From Straminergon stramineum (Eukaryota > Streptophyta > Bryopsida > Hypnales > Calliergonaceae), in assembly GCA_963920665.1 (NCBI GenBank), contig OY987265.1, forward strand, positions 4,717,001-4,781,000: 64,000 nt of DNA, in the 5' to 3' direction. The position numbers and the translations under genes are program-made. The notes beneath the pieces are model-generated. The model worked only from the letters and a program-made list of their open reading frames with translations, ran no database searches and was not told where the DNA came from. This document shows positions 34,712 to 47,100 of this stretch, piece by piece. Each line of letters opens with the position of its first letter. The first letter of the stretch is position 1.

Positions 34712-37700
34712 TTGTTGATGAGTTGTTGGGATTGGAAGTAGTGTATTGTAAAGCCTTATAATTCAAGAGTATAATATAGTATACATGGTGCATTTTAAAA
34801 CTTCAACATTTAAATGCTAAGGGCTACCTACATATAACACTCACTAGTACAAATCCTCCATGGGGTGAAATGATTTTGTGCTAAAATGGATTAAAGCTCA
34901 CACATAATTAATTCAAAAATACTAGTAATTCATTGTCACTTCAATGCCAATTTTGGTCCAATTAGAAGATGCTAGGAGGGTAGTATGGATATTCTTGGAT
35001 GCTATTATAAAATATTCATAGTTTTTTATAAATGTGTATGATGTTTTATTAAAAACTACTAACACATGTCTTAATTCTTCCTTTGATAGAAAAATTCACA
35101 ACTTACATGCTATTGTAATTTATTGACTACAAAAAAAGGCAAATTGATGTTCACATTATATCATGCTAGTAACTTCATAGGTTTCACTAGTAATACCCAA
35201 AAGTACATGATCTAAATAAAAACTGCATTTTTGGTGAATTTTAGAAGTTCAAGAAATTAGCCCAAATGATTGCTTACTCAAGAAATTATCAATTTTTAAA
35301 AATTGATGTTTTCAGAATTTTTATTTTATTTTTGAATTTGTACAATAAGTAGTTTTTATTCAACATCATTCTTCAAGAATTTAGTGCTCAATGTAGGATT
35401 GATGAACTCTCACATGCCTGAATTGAAGTTTGAAAGCTCAATGCTTTTTCAATTGAAGGAGTTTAAATTTTTTTAGTGAACTAGTGGGCAACTTTGGAAT
35501 TCAATCAATTTTCAAAAAAAAGGTTCAAAAATTTGGAATTTAAAAAATAATGAGAGAATTGCAAGACTTTTGAGGCAACCAAATTGGAACTTACAAAAAT
35601 GAGTGGAATAACCTTAATGTAGGTGGTGCAAAATATCCCATCAAGTGCCCTTGAAACATCTTCTCAAGGAAGGCATCATGCAAAAGTCTTAAAAACAATT
35701 GAGAATGAAGACAAAACTTGTTGATTCTAAAATGTATAAATAATGGACTACTTGTAAAGAGTAGTAGAATTAAACCCCTCTAAATAAACTTTTAGAAAAT
35801 ATTCTTATAATATTCTAAGAAACATTCATAAAAATTAGAGAAATGTAAGGGAATAATCCCTAAAGGTAATTTTATCATAAAATTCATTATCCTTAATCGA
35901 TCCTCGAGGAATAATTTGAAGCTAGTAGAAGATTACTCACTTATAATAAAAAATAAAAAAAATGTTATGAGTGATGGATAGGATTCATATCTCATTTATT
36001 CATATTAATTAAAAATTAAAAATTAAAAATTAAAAAGAGGTGAATCAAATGTGGAAATTTAGTTGATTTTTTGCTCCATTAATTATCTTATGGTTTTAAG
36101 TCTCTAATCAAAAATTAGAGACAAAGTAATCATGGGGTTAATTAAAATGGATATCCTTTCCTAGTTTGAATTGGATTCATAACTTTTGATTAGAGACTTT
36201 AAATCAGAATAGAAATTTTAGGATTAAATTTTGCTTGATTTACTAACTTTGTTGATTCTTCTTAATTTGGTGATTTAATATGCATAAATGTGATTTGAAA
36301 CCATGCTACAAACACAACTACCAAATTCGGCTAAACTAAGTAAAATATTTTCATCATAATCTAATGTTCATAAGACTAACATACACATTAAATCCCAACA
36401 CTCATTCATTCGATCAAATATTTGTAGCTAGTGTTTTCTTTAGTAGCTAAAAATTGCCAAAGTTCACCCACCGTCCATGTTCTCCGATTTTATTGTAGAA
36501 ATTAAAGGCATAGAGATTGTATTTTTTTGCCTAATTTGACTATCCACTAATTGTATTTAGCCATTTGGCCTCATGTCAAAACCTCACATCGCCATTGAAT
36601 TAGATAAGCACTGGGTTGTAATCACCTATTCTACTTTCATTGTAGCCACACATCTCAAACAAGGTCACTAAAACTAAGATATCTACTATGAAGATGGATA
36701 TGTTGCCTCTTTACTTTACTCATCAATATCTCTATATAGCCATAATTCACTAATGTTCATCTACTTAGCGAATTTTCTATCTCCCAAGGATGGATAGAAA
36801 TAGCCACCTCATCAAAAGTTCAACTAAAATTATCGCCACTACTTAGATAAAACCAAATCACTAAAAAAAATGTTGTTGGTAGCATACACTTTAGAATACA
36901 AAATGTATTCTACTAGCACATAACAAATATTTTGGTAGGCACGAAGCCTTCTTTCAAACCAAATATTGGGATTTTAAAAATATATGCCTATATATTTTAT
37001 ATTTGGGTGAATAATTTTCTTAAAACTAAATATGAATCTTAAATTAAAAAAATTCTTGGAACCTAAGAAAGCCAAAGAATTTTTTTATTTTCATTTTTTA
37101 AGGGATTCCTTAGGCTTATTTTGAAAATTTTATTTGACAACCTTTGAGACTATCAAGAGTTGATTTTCACTTATTGCTATTTTAACATTTATTAGTGAGA
37201 TGATTGCAAGAAACTATATTATTTTGTGCCATACAATTTTACATATTACAAAGTCTTCATTAATATCACCATATAAATCTTAGAAAGAAAAAGGAAGCAA
37301 AGTGAACTTCATTAGTTTACGTGGACAAATGGAGAAGTAATATATGTCTCAATTGCAAAAAATCAAGGTAAAAAAAAATAATAGTTTTTTTATAATTCAA
37401 CCAAAAAATAGTACTTAAATGTAAATATAATAGTGATAGTATCATACTTCAAAAATTTAAAAATGCAGCAAATAGTATAAATGTTTCTAACTCATAATTT
37501 TTTTGTTATAGTGAGAGATGCATAAACAACTCTTGTAGTATAGGTAATCAGTTTAGATGACTTTTATGGATAGTGAAAACAAATAGAGACCAATCCAATT
37601 TGAAACAAACATTTTGGCAATTTAGCGAGCATTTTAGAAGCATTTGTTTTTCTTCAAAGGCAAAATTGGTATATTTCATATTTGAATTATGAAGTGAAAA

Positions 37701-38952
37701 AATGAATGATGGATCTTAGGACCTATACTTGAAGAACTTAAAAGCTTCAACAGAAATAAGGACTTGGTCCTCCAAAGTGCATGAAGTGCCATCAACCACT
37801 CCATTAAATGCCTTGTGAAGAAGAATTTGTTTTTGTCATAAATAATAATAAATCTTCATATTTCTTAATGAAGAATATGAATATTTTTTTCTACTCATTT
37901 TAATGCAAATCCATATTTATATTTAGGATGCCCATCATTCTATCTCAACTTCATAAAGACTACTTTTATTGATGCAAAGGAAGTTGTTTTGCGCTCTTTT
38001 GTAAGCTTAGAAAAAGATCGATGGACCTTTAAGTGCTTTGCATCCTCTATCCTCTTGGTAGCTTCTTGATCATTGAAATTACATATATTGATCCATTGGC
38101 CAATTTCTAGGTCAAAAAACGGCTCCATTCTTAATTTTTCAATTGGATCCATTCTTGGTTTTTTAAAAGAGGATAAAACTATCTCACTTATAATTACTTA
38201 GAAAATTTCATTTTTTAATCCAAAAATGGTCAAAAGCAAAAAACAATCAACAATTTATAGCCCATGAGTTCGCAAAGTAAACAACAAAATAAAAGGCATT
38301 GGTTTTGGGAATATAAAATCCTAAGGGTTGGAGCTTAGATCTTTTTCTAAAAATAGAAAAATACACACTAAAAAGTATAGTGTCCCACCACTAAGTCTAT
38401 CATTTATGTTTAAAATTACAATAATTGGTGCCAATCATTATGGGATAACACATTTGTTCTAAAATAAGCCTCCAAAAGTAGGTTAACCTCTATACCTTCC
38501 TTTTAAGTTTATAGTCTATTATAGTCATAATTATAGCTTATAGTCTTTATGATAAATCTCATAGGCTAGTTAATCCTTGTGTGGCCTTTATAAATTGATG
38601 TAGACAATAGTTTTTTTCTCAACATGTATTATTAGTGCCCTCTACTATTATGATAATAATAATTCAACCAACAATGTTGCATGGTGCTAATTCATTAAAA
38701 TTTTAAAAATTATGAGGATGTGAAAGCATGTTAATTTTTTATGAATTTTATTTAAAGTTTAATTCTTACAATTGATTTATGACAAATTAGTAAGTTGTGT
38801 TGATAATGGTGAAATAAATAGAAAATAATAATAAATGGTATAAAGTATACACTAAAAAATTATTCATGATTCAAAAGTTCTAAATCTTAAATTGATTGTG
38901 TGAAATACAAATAAAATTTAAATTTTCAACCAAATTATAGTGAATATCTAAG

Positions 38953-39106
38953 AACTAGTAAAAAACATTGTCCTAATTAAATGACTTGTGCACAATGGTT
39001 GCATCAATCATTCTACAATTGTTGTTGTCCTAACTCCTAAATGACTATAACAATGATTGTTCTAGTCATTGTGGACAAGTCATTTACAATATTTTTTCTA
39101 CTAGAG
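38953..39106. mobile_element. ~154-bp degenerate CACTA-type miniature transposon
   Basis: Left ACTAGTAAAAAACATTGTCC is inverted at the right as CAATATTTTTTCTACTAGA. AAG flanks both sides (TCTAAG before, AGAAG after), consistent with a 3-bp duplication. The interior GTCATTGTGGACAAGTCATTT matches the better-preserved element at 10424-10557, so they are one family. Confidence 0.65.
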
Positions 39107-40194
39107 AAGTGATCATTATCATGTTTTTCTAGACTTTAACAAAACTTTAATATAACTCCAAAACTAAGTCTATGACCAAGCAATTCAACTTTTGAAACAT
39201 TCAATCTCACACAATGATTTCTCTTAATACCCCCAAATTATTTATGTTGTTTTTGAGCCAAATTGTCACAAAAAAACACAAGTTGAAATCAAGGTGGAGT
39301 GAACAAATAATTTATTTTTTCTCTTTAGCAATTTATAACTATAGGATTTATTCTATAGTACTTAACTTCTATATCTCATGTTCTACCAATTTTCTTAGTC
39401 AATTTGTTTAGCTTCTCCAAATTACATGTTCAAATTAACTCACATAAATTTTTTTATGGAAAATTCTTGATTGCTATCAAACTACAAGTTCTCATATTTT
39501 TTTGTCACTAACCAAAATGGAATGAATAAAGGCTTTCTTGAAGATATGGGTCTAATTTACAAGTTAGAAATTCCATTTTTTCTTAACTCCTAAATAAGTT
39601 TTGTTGCCAAAGATTACAAAAATGATAGAAAATAGCCATAATATAAAATTTCATATTGATTAGATTGTAGGATGGAAGGAACCATGTGTTAATAATTAGT
39701 AACATGGAAAAGTCCTTTATGAGAGGGTTTTTTTTTTTGGTTTCATGAGCTTTGGGCCTTGAGCAAGATCTTGAGACGTAATGTACTGAATTTTAAAAAT
39801 ACTTCATCAATAAATGATTACAAAAAACAAAATAGAAACACATAAGATTCGATACATATTGTCTCTTGTAATTAGAACAACAATTTTGGCTATATTAGTG
39901 TATATTATGTATATTTTGTTTTGAATTTTACTTGTATGCACAATTTAAAAATAACCTTGATACTTTGAATCTAATTCAAAATTATACCAAAAAAATTTAA
40001 ACTAAACCATCTATTCATTAGCTATTAAAAAATGAAATTGATTTGTATTCATCATCAATTGTAAATAATCTTGTTGACTAGATATTCAACTCAAAACATT
40101 ATTTGTAGTAAGATGCACTTAGATTCTTGTAACACTCCCTAGAGACAAACCAAATGAACTTAATTGTACGAAATAATATAGTAGCAAGACGGGT

Positions 40195-40425
40195 GGGACA
40201 CTAGGGTTGCTATTATGTGAGTATAGGAGTGTGAGCCCATGAGCATGTAATACAATACACATATGTTATAGGTGTATACACCATAGAGTATATATATTAC
40301 AAATACCCATATTATAGGTGTTTATAATACATACACCTTCTATAATATAGGTACCTATAATGTAGGCTCAATGCTCACAAGCTTGCATTCTTGGGCTCAC
40401 ATATTAGCACCATTGGGTATCACAC
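40195..40425. repeat. ~230-bp imperfect palindrome
   Basis: GTTGCTATTATGTGAG and GAGCCCATGAGCATG near 40205-40245 recur in inverted form as GCTCACATATTAGCACC and GCTCAATGCTCAC near 40365-40412. The centre is rich in TATAGGTGTATACACC-like short palindromes. Probably an old foldback element; limits are approximate. Confidence 0.5.
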
Positions 40426-42000
40426 AAAATGGAATCAATAAAGAATTGCGACACTATAAAGTATAGGATTAGAAAATCCAAAATCTTAGTAATCTTATAA
40501 TTTTATTAATAAAATAAAAAATAATATTATCACCATATCATAAATCTTTTGTAGAATTATTAAATTATACTTTAAATGTAGTAATAATGATAAAATATGA
40601 TAAAATAAACAATTCCTACTTACTAGTGACAACCCTTTGGTTGTAGCATGTTTATGTTGAGAAGTCTATAGAGTCATTTTGTCAAACTTTTAGTACCTAT
40701 GTTTTTTTTGTCATTGAGATGTATAATGTTCTATAAGCAAAAGCAAGTTAAGTCATGGAATAGTGAATTCATGATTGTTTAGTCTATTGATTGCCATTTT
40801 TTTTATAAAGTCACACATTTTGAGTTTTGACCACTTTTCATGTGTTCTTTCATCTAGTAATATCAAAATGTCGCTAGCCATTTCAACTTCACATCTTTTA
40901 TCTTAAACATCTCAAAGTTTAGAAACTATGGTTTGTCAATAGTTATCAAGTGGTTATTGTTGTTTCATGGGGTCGCACATTAATATACAATTTAGTGCAT
41001 CATTACGATGCATTACTTTATAATTTATCACATCATTAAAATGCATTACTTGTTCAATAATAGTTCAACCTATGCTAATTAAATTATATCACAAATAATA
41101 TCACTTTGATAAAATAAAGTCATACACTATAAGAGGATAAATCAATACAATTTCTATTTTAAAATATGGAAAATAAAATATCACACTTATTGAGTTTCAA
41201 TTTGTACCAAAACCAATGTCTGAATTTGATGTTCAATTGAAACACCTTGTAAATCTCAAGAAAAGTTACATAACATCAATAACCAAGCAATGGTTTTCCA
41301 AATGTTGGGAAGCTATTATGCTTTGCTAGATATTTGGGAGAAACTTATTAGTTAATTCAAGGATTAGGGTTGATTGAGGAGCCAATTTTGTTCAATGTAG
41401 GGTCCCTTTTCAAGGATGCAAAAGGGCCCCCTAACTCATTGATAAACAATCCATATATACCTTTCAAACATATTGTTTGTTTTATTTGTTATGTTGAGAT
41501 CTCTTGGACAGTGCGTCTTTTGATCGCGCTCTTCGTACCTTCAGAAGGCCCTCGGCGAGGAGGGGTGTATGGGCTTTGCTTCGTGATGTTCGAACCAACA
41601 ATGTGAAAGTTTTTAAATTTCAAAGTTTTTATGAATTGAAAAAATAAAAAGAACTTTTACTTTTAATTTAGCTGTGACTTTTTCACAGGGCACACTACAG
41701 TACTGTTAAGTTAACTTGCAGAGATTGCCCCCCATCACTGTCAAATGGCGATGCAATCCAGATGCACCTTCATCAAATCAATGGAAATAAATAAAGCCCA
41801 AATGAAAATCATTGCACCAGTCTGGTCATTTTTATATATTTAAAGGAAACAGTGCTGGTCATATATGGTAAGAATGAATGATAATCATCCATCGAATATA
41901 TTTCATCCTTTATGACGAAGCCCGTTATGTCTTCGTTGGATTGGGTAGGAAATAAGATAGTGTTCCATGTCTTGGAACGAAAAGCAGTAACGTAGTCAAC

Positions 42001-42237
42001 TTCGTCCATTAGTCGACTTTTCGTCGTCTACAACCTCGTCCCCTTCTGTCAACAAAAGTTATCAACGAACTACACTTTGTTCATTCGTCGACTTTATTTC
42101 ATCGAAACCTCATCGTCTTTCGTCCATTAGTCGACTTTTCGTCGTCTACAAACCTCGTCCCCTTCTGTCAACGAAATTTATCAACGAACTACACTTTGTT
42201 CATTCGTCGGCTTTATTTCATCGAAACCTCATCGTCT
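42001..42237. repeat. 118-bp direct tandem duplication
   Basis: The block from TTCGTCCATTAGTCGACTTT to ATCGAAACCTCATCGTCT occurs twice in a row (42001-42118 and 42119-42237). The copies differ at only about five positions, including one inserted base. It is rich in CGTC and GTCGAC motifs and lies just upstream of an orphan ORF. High identity implies a recent duplication. Confidence 0.9.
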
Positions 42238-42268
42238 TCGTCGTGTTCTTGGTTTAGAAGGTTTGGCT

Positions 42269-42466
42269 ATGGCGGGCACCCGGAGGCTTTCCCTTCACGG
42301 CTACCCTTTCGCTGCTGTGCCCTCTGTTGTTTCTCTTCCCAAATCCCTGGGGCCTTGCGGTACTTGTGAAGCACTTTCAGCAACCACTCGCAAGTCGAGG
42401 GTCGCTATTCGGTCTTTTTCCTTGGGCTTTTTTTTTTCAATCTCATCTAAAGCAGGAGTTTCGTGA
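42269..42466 (+). other. Orphan 65-aa ORF, transit-peptide-like, possibly frameshifted
   Basis: It opens MAGTRRLSLHGYPFAAVPS and is rich in Ser, Arg and Ala with few acidic residues, like an organelle leader. It reaches a run of ten T at 42428-42437; the next frame then stays open to 42539 with a plausible acidic tail (CDETLASESSSSELTFLG). It could be a small gene disrupted by the homopolymer, a 5' exon of the downstream PHD/GNAT gene, or chance. Confidence 0.25.
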
Positions 42467-42539
42467 GCCTTGTGATGAAACCCTGGCCTCGGAGTCTTCA
42501 TCATCCGAGCTGACTTTTCTTGGGGCGTTGGTGATTTAG

Positions 42540-44197
42540 GGCATGCGGAACCTTAGTTGCAAGAGGATTTGCAGGAGTATGATGCGTGAGGTGCGTGCTG
42601 GTATCACTTTTTGGTTAGAGAAAGTTTTGTAGCTTCTGGATCGTGCTGGCTTTTTTTCTACTTCTTTTGTTTCCGAGGAGTGCTCGGTTTGTAATCCAAT
42701 TTAGAACGAGCGGACTTGAGTGATTCGCCTACTGTTTGAGCTAGTGTTGTTTCGAGAGTGAACGCATCTGACCTAAACCTCGTGATGTTGAACGTGGAGT
42801 GGAGTTTGCATCTTAGGTGCGGCTATCTCGCGAGTTTTACTAGTTTATGGAGTTTTAAATATGGCGGAAAGGTTTCGGTAGCAATGCTGATGTCTATGTG
42901 ATTTACTGTTGACGATGTATAGCTACTTGTGTATTGTCTAATGACCTGGCTCTTCTGACTTTGTGAGGGGGGAAACGACGACGGAGTACAACGTTGGCAG
43001 AATTTTTTTTGTTGCTTTTCTACTGTATTTCCCCCCCTCGCCCTATTGCCAAGGATGGTTTCCTATTACAATTTTATCAACCCTTTTAATTTATTTTGAA
43101 CACGCCGTTTGCAAGAGTTTTGCGGGAGCTCTTACAGTACTGGTTTATTGTGACTGAAGGACTCTTAGATTGTGAAGCGTGTGAGGTCCAAGAGATTCTA
43201 TTCTCTTGTTTAGTCCAGGATTTCTTTGCGAATCAACCTGTATCTCTTTTTTTGAGTTCGGATGTGAACTCACGGTTGTGCGTTATACGAGATGTACGTG
43301 CTACGCCCGAGGTCGCGAGATCCCTTAGTACTCTAGGTTCAGCTGACCAGGTCACCTCTAAAGAAGATCATCTTGACCGTCAACTGCGATTCTTTAGCTG
43401 GGGTTTTAGTCTGGGTTTTAGTTCTCGGCGTTACTACATGCGCTGAATCTTCGCACAATTTTGTGCCCTGGCATCCTGCTATTGGCAGTTTGTCAGAGCA
43501 GTAATTTTATAATTCGGCGGGAGATGATTTATCCGGAAAGCAGCTTTTTTGTTTAGGTTTCTGGGCAAACACATTCAAAACTTCTTTGGGTTTTTGAGAA
43601 CCGTTGGCATTCATGGCTGACAGCGTAGGCGCGAATGGCTACTGCTTCTCCCCGCATCTCTCCTATTTTTTTCTCCCTATCCAAGCCCATCGATTGTGGA
43701 AGGAGCATGACGATTTGTGATTGGTTATTTGTCGTCTGGATGACTAAACCCGCATCTTACAATCATACTTTTAAGGGCATGTCCCAACTCCTAAGACGAG
43801 GGTTTTAGGCAGTGCAGGAGGGTTTTACAAGTTATTCATCTTCCACTTCATGTGCACGTGCTTGGATTTTCTTCGCTGACCGCCAAGTTACCGCTGTCTG
43901 CTCTAAATTGAATCTTGGTGCAATTTGGGGCATTATTGTCGGCAAAGTACCCCTTATCCCGTTGGAGGTAGCAAGTTAAGACGTGTCTTGTAGTGTGCTC
44001 ATCCTGACTTCTTTGAATGCAGTCGGAGAAATTTCTTTCTCTAAAAATGAATTTATTAACCATCATTAGATATGTTCGTGTTCACAGTTACAAATTCTGG
44101 CGGACCACATGATGTAACTAGGCGCCGGTAGGACAGCACACGGAAAGACACCGGTCTCGATTCTCCTTTTTTTGGCCAAAGTGACCTGGCAGCCGCG
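42540..44197. other. Upstream region of the PHD/GNAT gene
   Basis: Mixed composition, unlike the AT-rich desert to the left, so it probably contains promoter and untranslated sequence of the gene starting at 44198. No coding frame here shows recognisable features. Confidence 0.4.
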
Positions 44198-47100
44198 ATG
44201 GAGATTCTGGTCAACAATGGCCACACTAATGCAAATGAAGCGGGTAACGATGACGTGCCAGATACCTGTCAAGCTGAAGATAGGTTATGTGAGAACGGTT
44301 CACTGGGAAATAACCAAAGCGCCTTAGTTGCTGATACTGGGAATATGGTGGATCCTAGCGGTATGGACTTGGGGGATGTGAGTATGAAAGTGAACACAAA
44401 GAAAAGAGCGTTTGAGGAAGACTCGAAGGATTTGCATAGCCCGTCCAAGAAGCTTGCAATGAGATCGTCTTCGGATGTTTTAATCGCAGAAGTAGATTCT
44501 GCGGTAATTAGTCCTCCGTTAACTGAGACCATAATCATCGACACGACACGGGAAGGAGCAGGAGGGAGGTGGGTTGCACAAGCGACCCTTGGTGATGGTT
44601 TTTGCTCAATTCGTATCACGCTGTATAGCTATCAAGTGTGCCTAACTCAAACACATCTTGGAATGCTGCTTGGTTGTATCGGAAACAGCGAGTTGTGAGC
44701 TAGAAGCTTGTTTTTCAGTAATTATTGATCTGTGTATTGGAATGGAGTTGTGACAGTTATACAAGTTAAGGCATAAAATTGCTTAGCAATCTAGTTGCGC
44801 ATTAGAGAACAGTATTTGACCGGTGCTGCACGATTACGAGTCTGAAATTCATGAGTGCGCTGAATATCAGTCGTGGGTATTATGTGCAGGAGCCCTGGTA
44901 ACCAGGAAAGGCCTGATTCTTTCAAGCAGACTTCTGACTCTGTTATTACTTGTCCCACTGTTTCCTGTCCCTCTCTGGAAGTGGGCAATCATTTTAATTC
45001 TGGAGGGATGAGTATGTGTGAAACAGACCAATTGGCCCCCAATTTGCAGAGTACTGATGGTACCTTGTCTTCAGTTGAATGCAATATAGATTTAGCCAGT
45101 AGGGAAGGAGACTTTAGTACGTTAAAGTCAGCCCAGTTAGAGGTGAAGGACATGGGGACAATTAACGGAAGTAGTGATTCACTTGGGTTGGTGACAGAGG
45201 TAGGTGTTGAAAGAGAGAAGGGCTCGCTGATCTTACATAACGGTCCTAAGAATGGTCATTTAGACTTCGAGGCAGATCAAGTTATTGTTAATGCATCAGA
45301 AGAGGAAGGGACAAATGTTGTGATGGGTACGGAGAAATCTGCGCCTGACACAGCTTTAGATGATGGTTTATTACTCTCAAGACCAAGTGAGGCAGATTCA
45401 AAGGAGGTAAAAGGTGAATTTCGTATGGCAGGTGCCTCGTCCACGTCAGTGGGTGAAATATCTGTATCTGAAGCTCAATTGACACCGCTGTCGATTGGTT
45501 CCCATACTATGAAAGCATGCCAAGTCATCGAGGAGTCAGCTGTCGCTGATGGTGTTCTTCAAGGCAAGACTGCTGAGGAAGAAGTTGTTGACGGGAGAAG
45601 TGAAATGAGTGGGGTGGATGAGATGCAAGTGGAGAAAGTGGATGCAGCGAAGGCACTGGAACTGAGAATGGTTGAAGTTATTATGCAAAGCCCTGGATTG
45701 GAAGTGGCAGAAAGTCATGTTGATGGAACACTCAACCCTTCAGCAGAATTTCCTCTGAGTGTGAGTGAGCATGAGGATGGAAGTAGAGGCAAAGACATTA
45801 GGAGTGAGCTTTCTGAAGAGGATAAAATTACAGAACTTTTTCAGCCAGTTGTTCAACTGCCTGAACACTTAGAGCGAGCCAATAGCTTTCTTTGGGGGCC
45901 ACTTGATGTCGATGATCAGAGCAACGGAATGATCTCACATGATTTGCATGTACAACAAGTAAGACATGCAAGTACTCAAGCACTCGAAGATCCTTGCAGT
46001 TTGCAAGTGGCTTCGAACAAGGATCCTGATTATGCTCAACAATCAGGTAGTGATAAAGGAGATGACAGCATGGATAGGCAAGATTCAGAGGTTGCCACGC
46101 CATCAGCTGCTACATCAGCTCAATCTGAGTCATCTGGCTTGAAGGTGAGTGTTACAAATCTCAATGTGTCATTCTGTTGCTGACCTCGACAATGATGAGA
46201 TTTTAAATTTTAGATAGAAGGAAGGAATGATTTATCTTTTTGAAGCTTACAGTGTGTTCCTTCCTTCTGCATGGTTGGTGCAGATGCGATTAAGTTTGAA
46301 AGGACCAGGGGAAATTGCTTTGAAAGCATCTCCAAACTTTGCTGTTGGAAGGACTTATCCTATGAAGGAAATTTTACTGAAGGAAGCTCCAGCTTCAGCC
46401 AAACTTCTGTTAGCATCAGGATTGCTTGACGGGCATTCTGTGCGATATATCGGACGTGGTGGCCATGTACTTTCTTTAAAGCTTTGGGCTTCTGGGTGTC
46501 TTGTTGGCTGTTTCTTCATGAGTATTTTGGGATGGCTTGGTTGATGCTGTCCATGCTTCTAGTTCAGAGTGTGTCTAATTATGTGTTGTTTACGAATATC
46601 ATGGGCAGGTTCTCAGCGTGTATGTGCGTTCTATTTTTCATAGTATCTACTTTTTCATACAATGATTTCCGATTTGATACAGGTGATGCAAACGGGTATT
46701 ATTAAAGAGGGAGGTGTACTTTGTAACTGCGGCATTTGCAAGGGCTTGAAGGTATCATCTTCCTGGATTCCCAGGGTTGGCATGTTATGGTTTACTCAAG
46801 AATTTATTGTGTATGGTGTAGCTAGGAGGTAGTTGTACAATGCATACATCTGTCGGTTTAGCTATAACAATGCTGATGCTGTCTGGTGTGGTTTTGTTGA
46901 AGGTTGTAAACGTTTCTGCGTTCGAGAAGCACGCTGGGAGTTCAGCACGGCATCCAAGTGACTTCATCTATTTAGAAAATGGCAAGTGCTTGAAGGAAAT
47001 TTTAGAGATCGGCTGGGATGCGAACAAACAGAAGGTCAACGTTATGGATGTGCTGAAGTCTTCCATTGGTGAAATTGGAGGTGAAACCATGAAGATCAGA

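Larger units (their letters stand above)
32836..41369. other. 8.5-kb AT-rich gene desert with repeat fragments
   Basis: No supported coding region or RNA gene. It contains a TTCTA-type microsatellite near 33988-34035, a TTAA-type element (34143-34711), an AATTAAAA-type microsatellite at 36006-36034, a degenerate CACTA miniature (38953-39106) and an imperfect palindrome (40195-40425). The rest is unique-looking AT-rich DNA, probably decayed transposons. Frames here stay below 80 codons. Confidence 0.6.

Noticed and set aside
46609..46619. An 11-nt micro-exon (GTTCTCAGCGT) between exons 3 and 4 of the PHD/GNAT gene
   Set aside because: Including it puts exon 4 out of frame with an immediate stop. 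Direct splicing gives family-typical spacing in the TPL-binding-like module.
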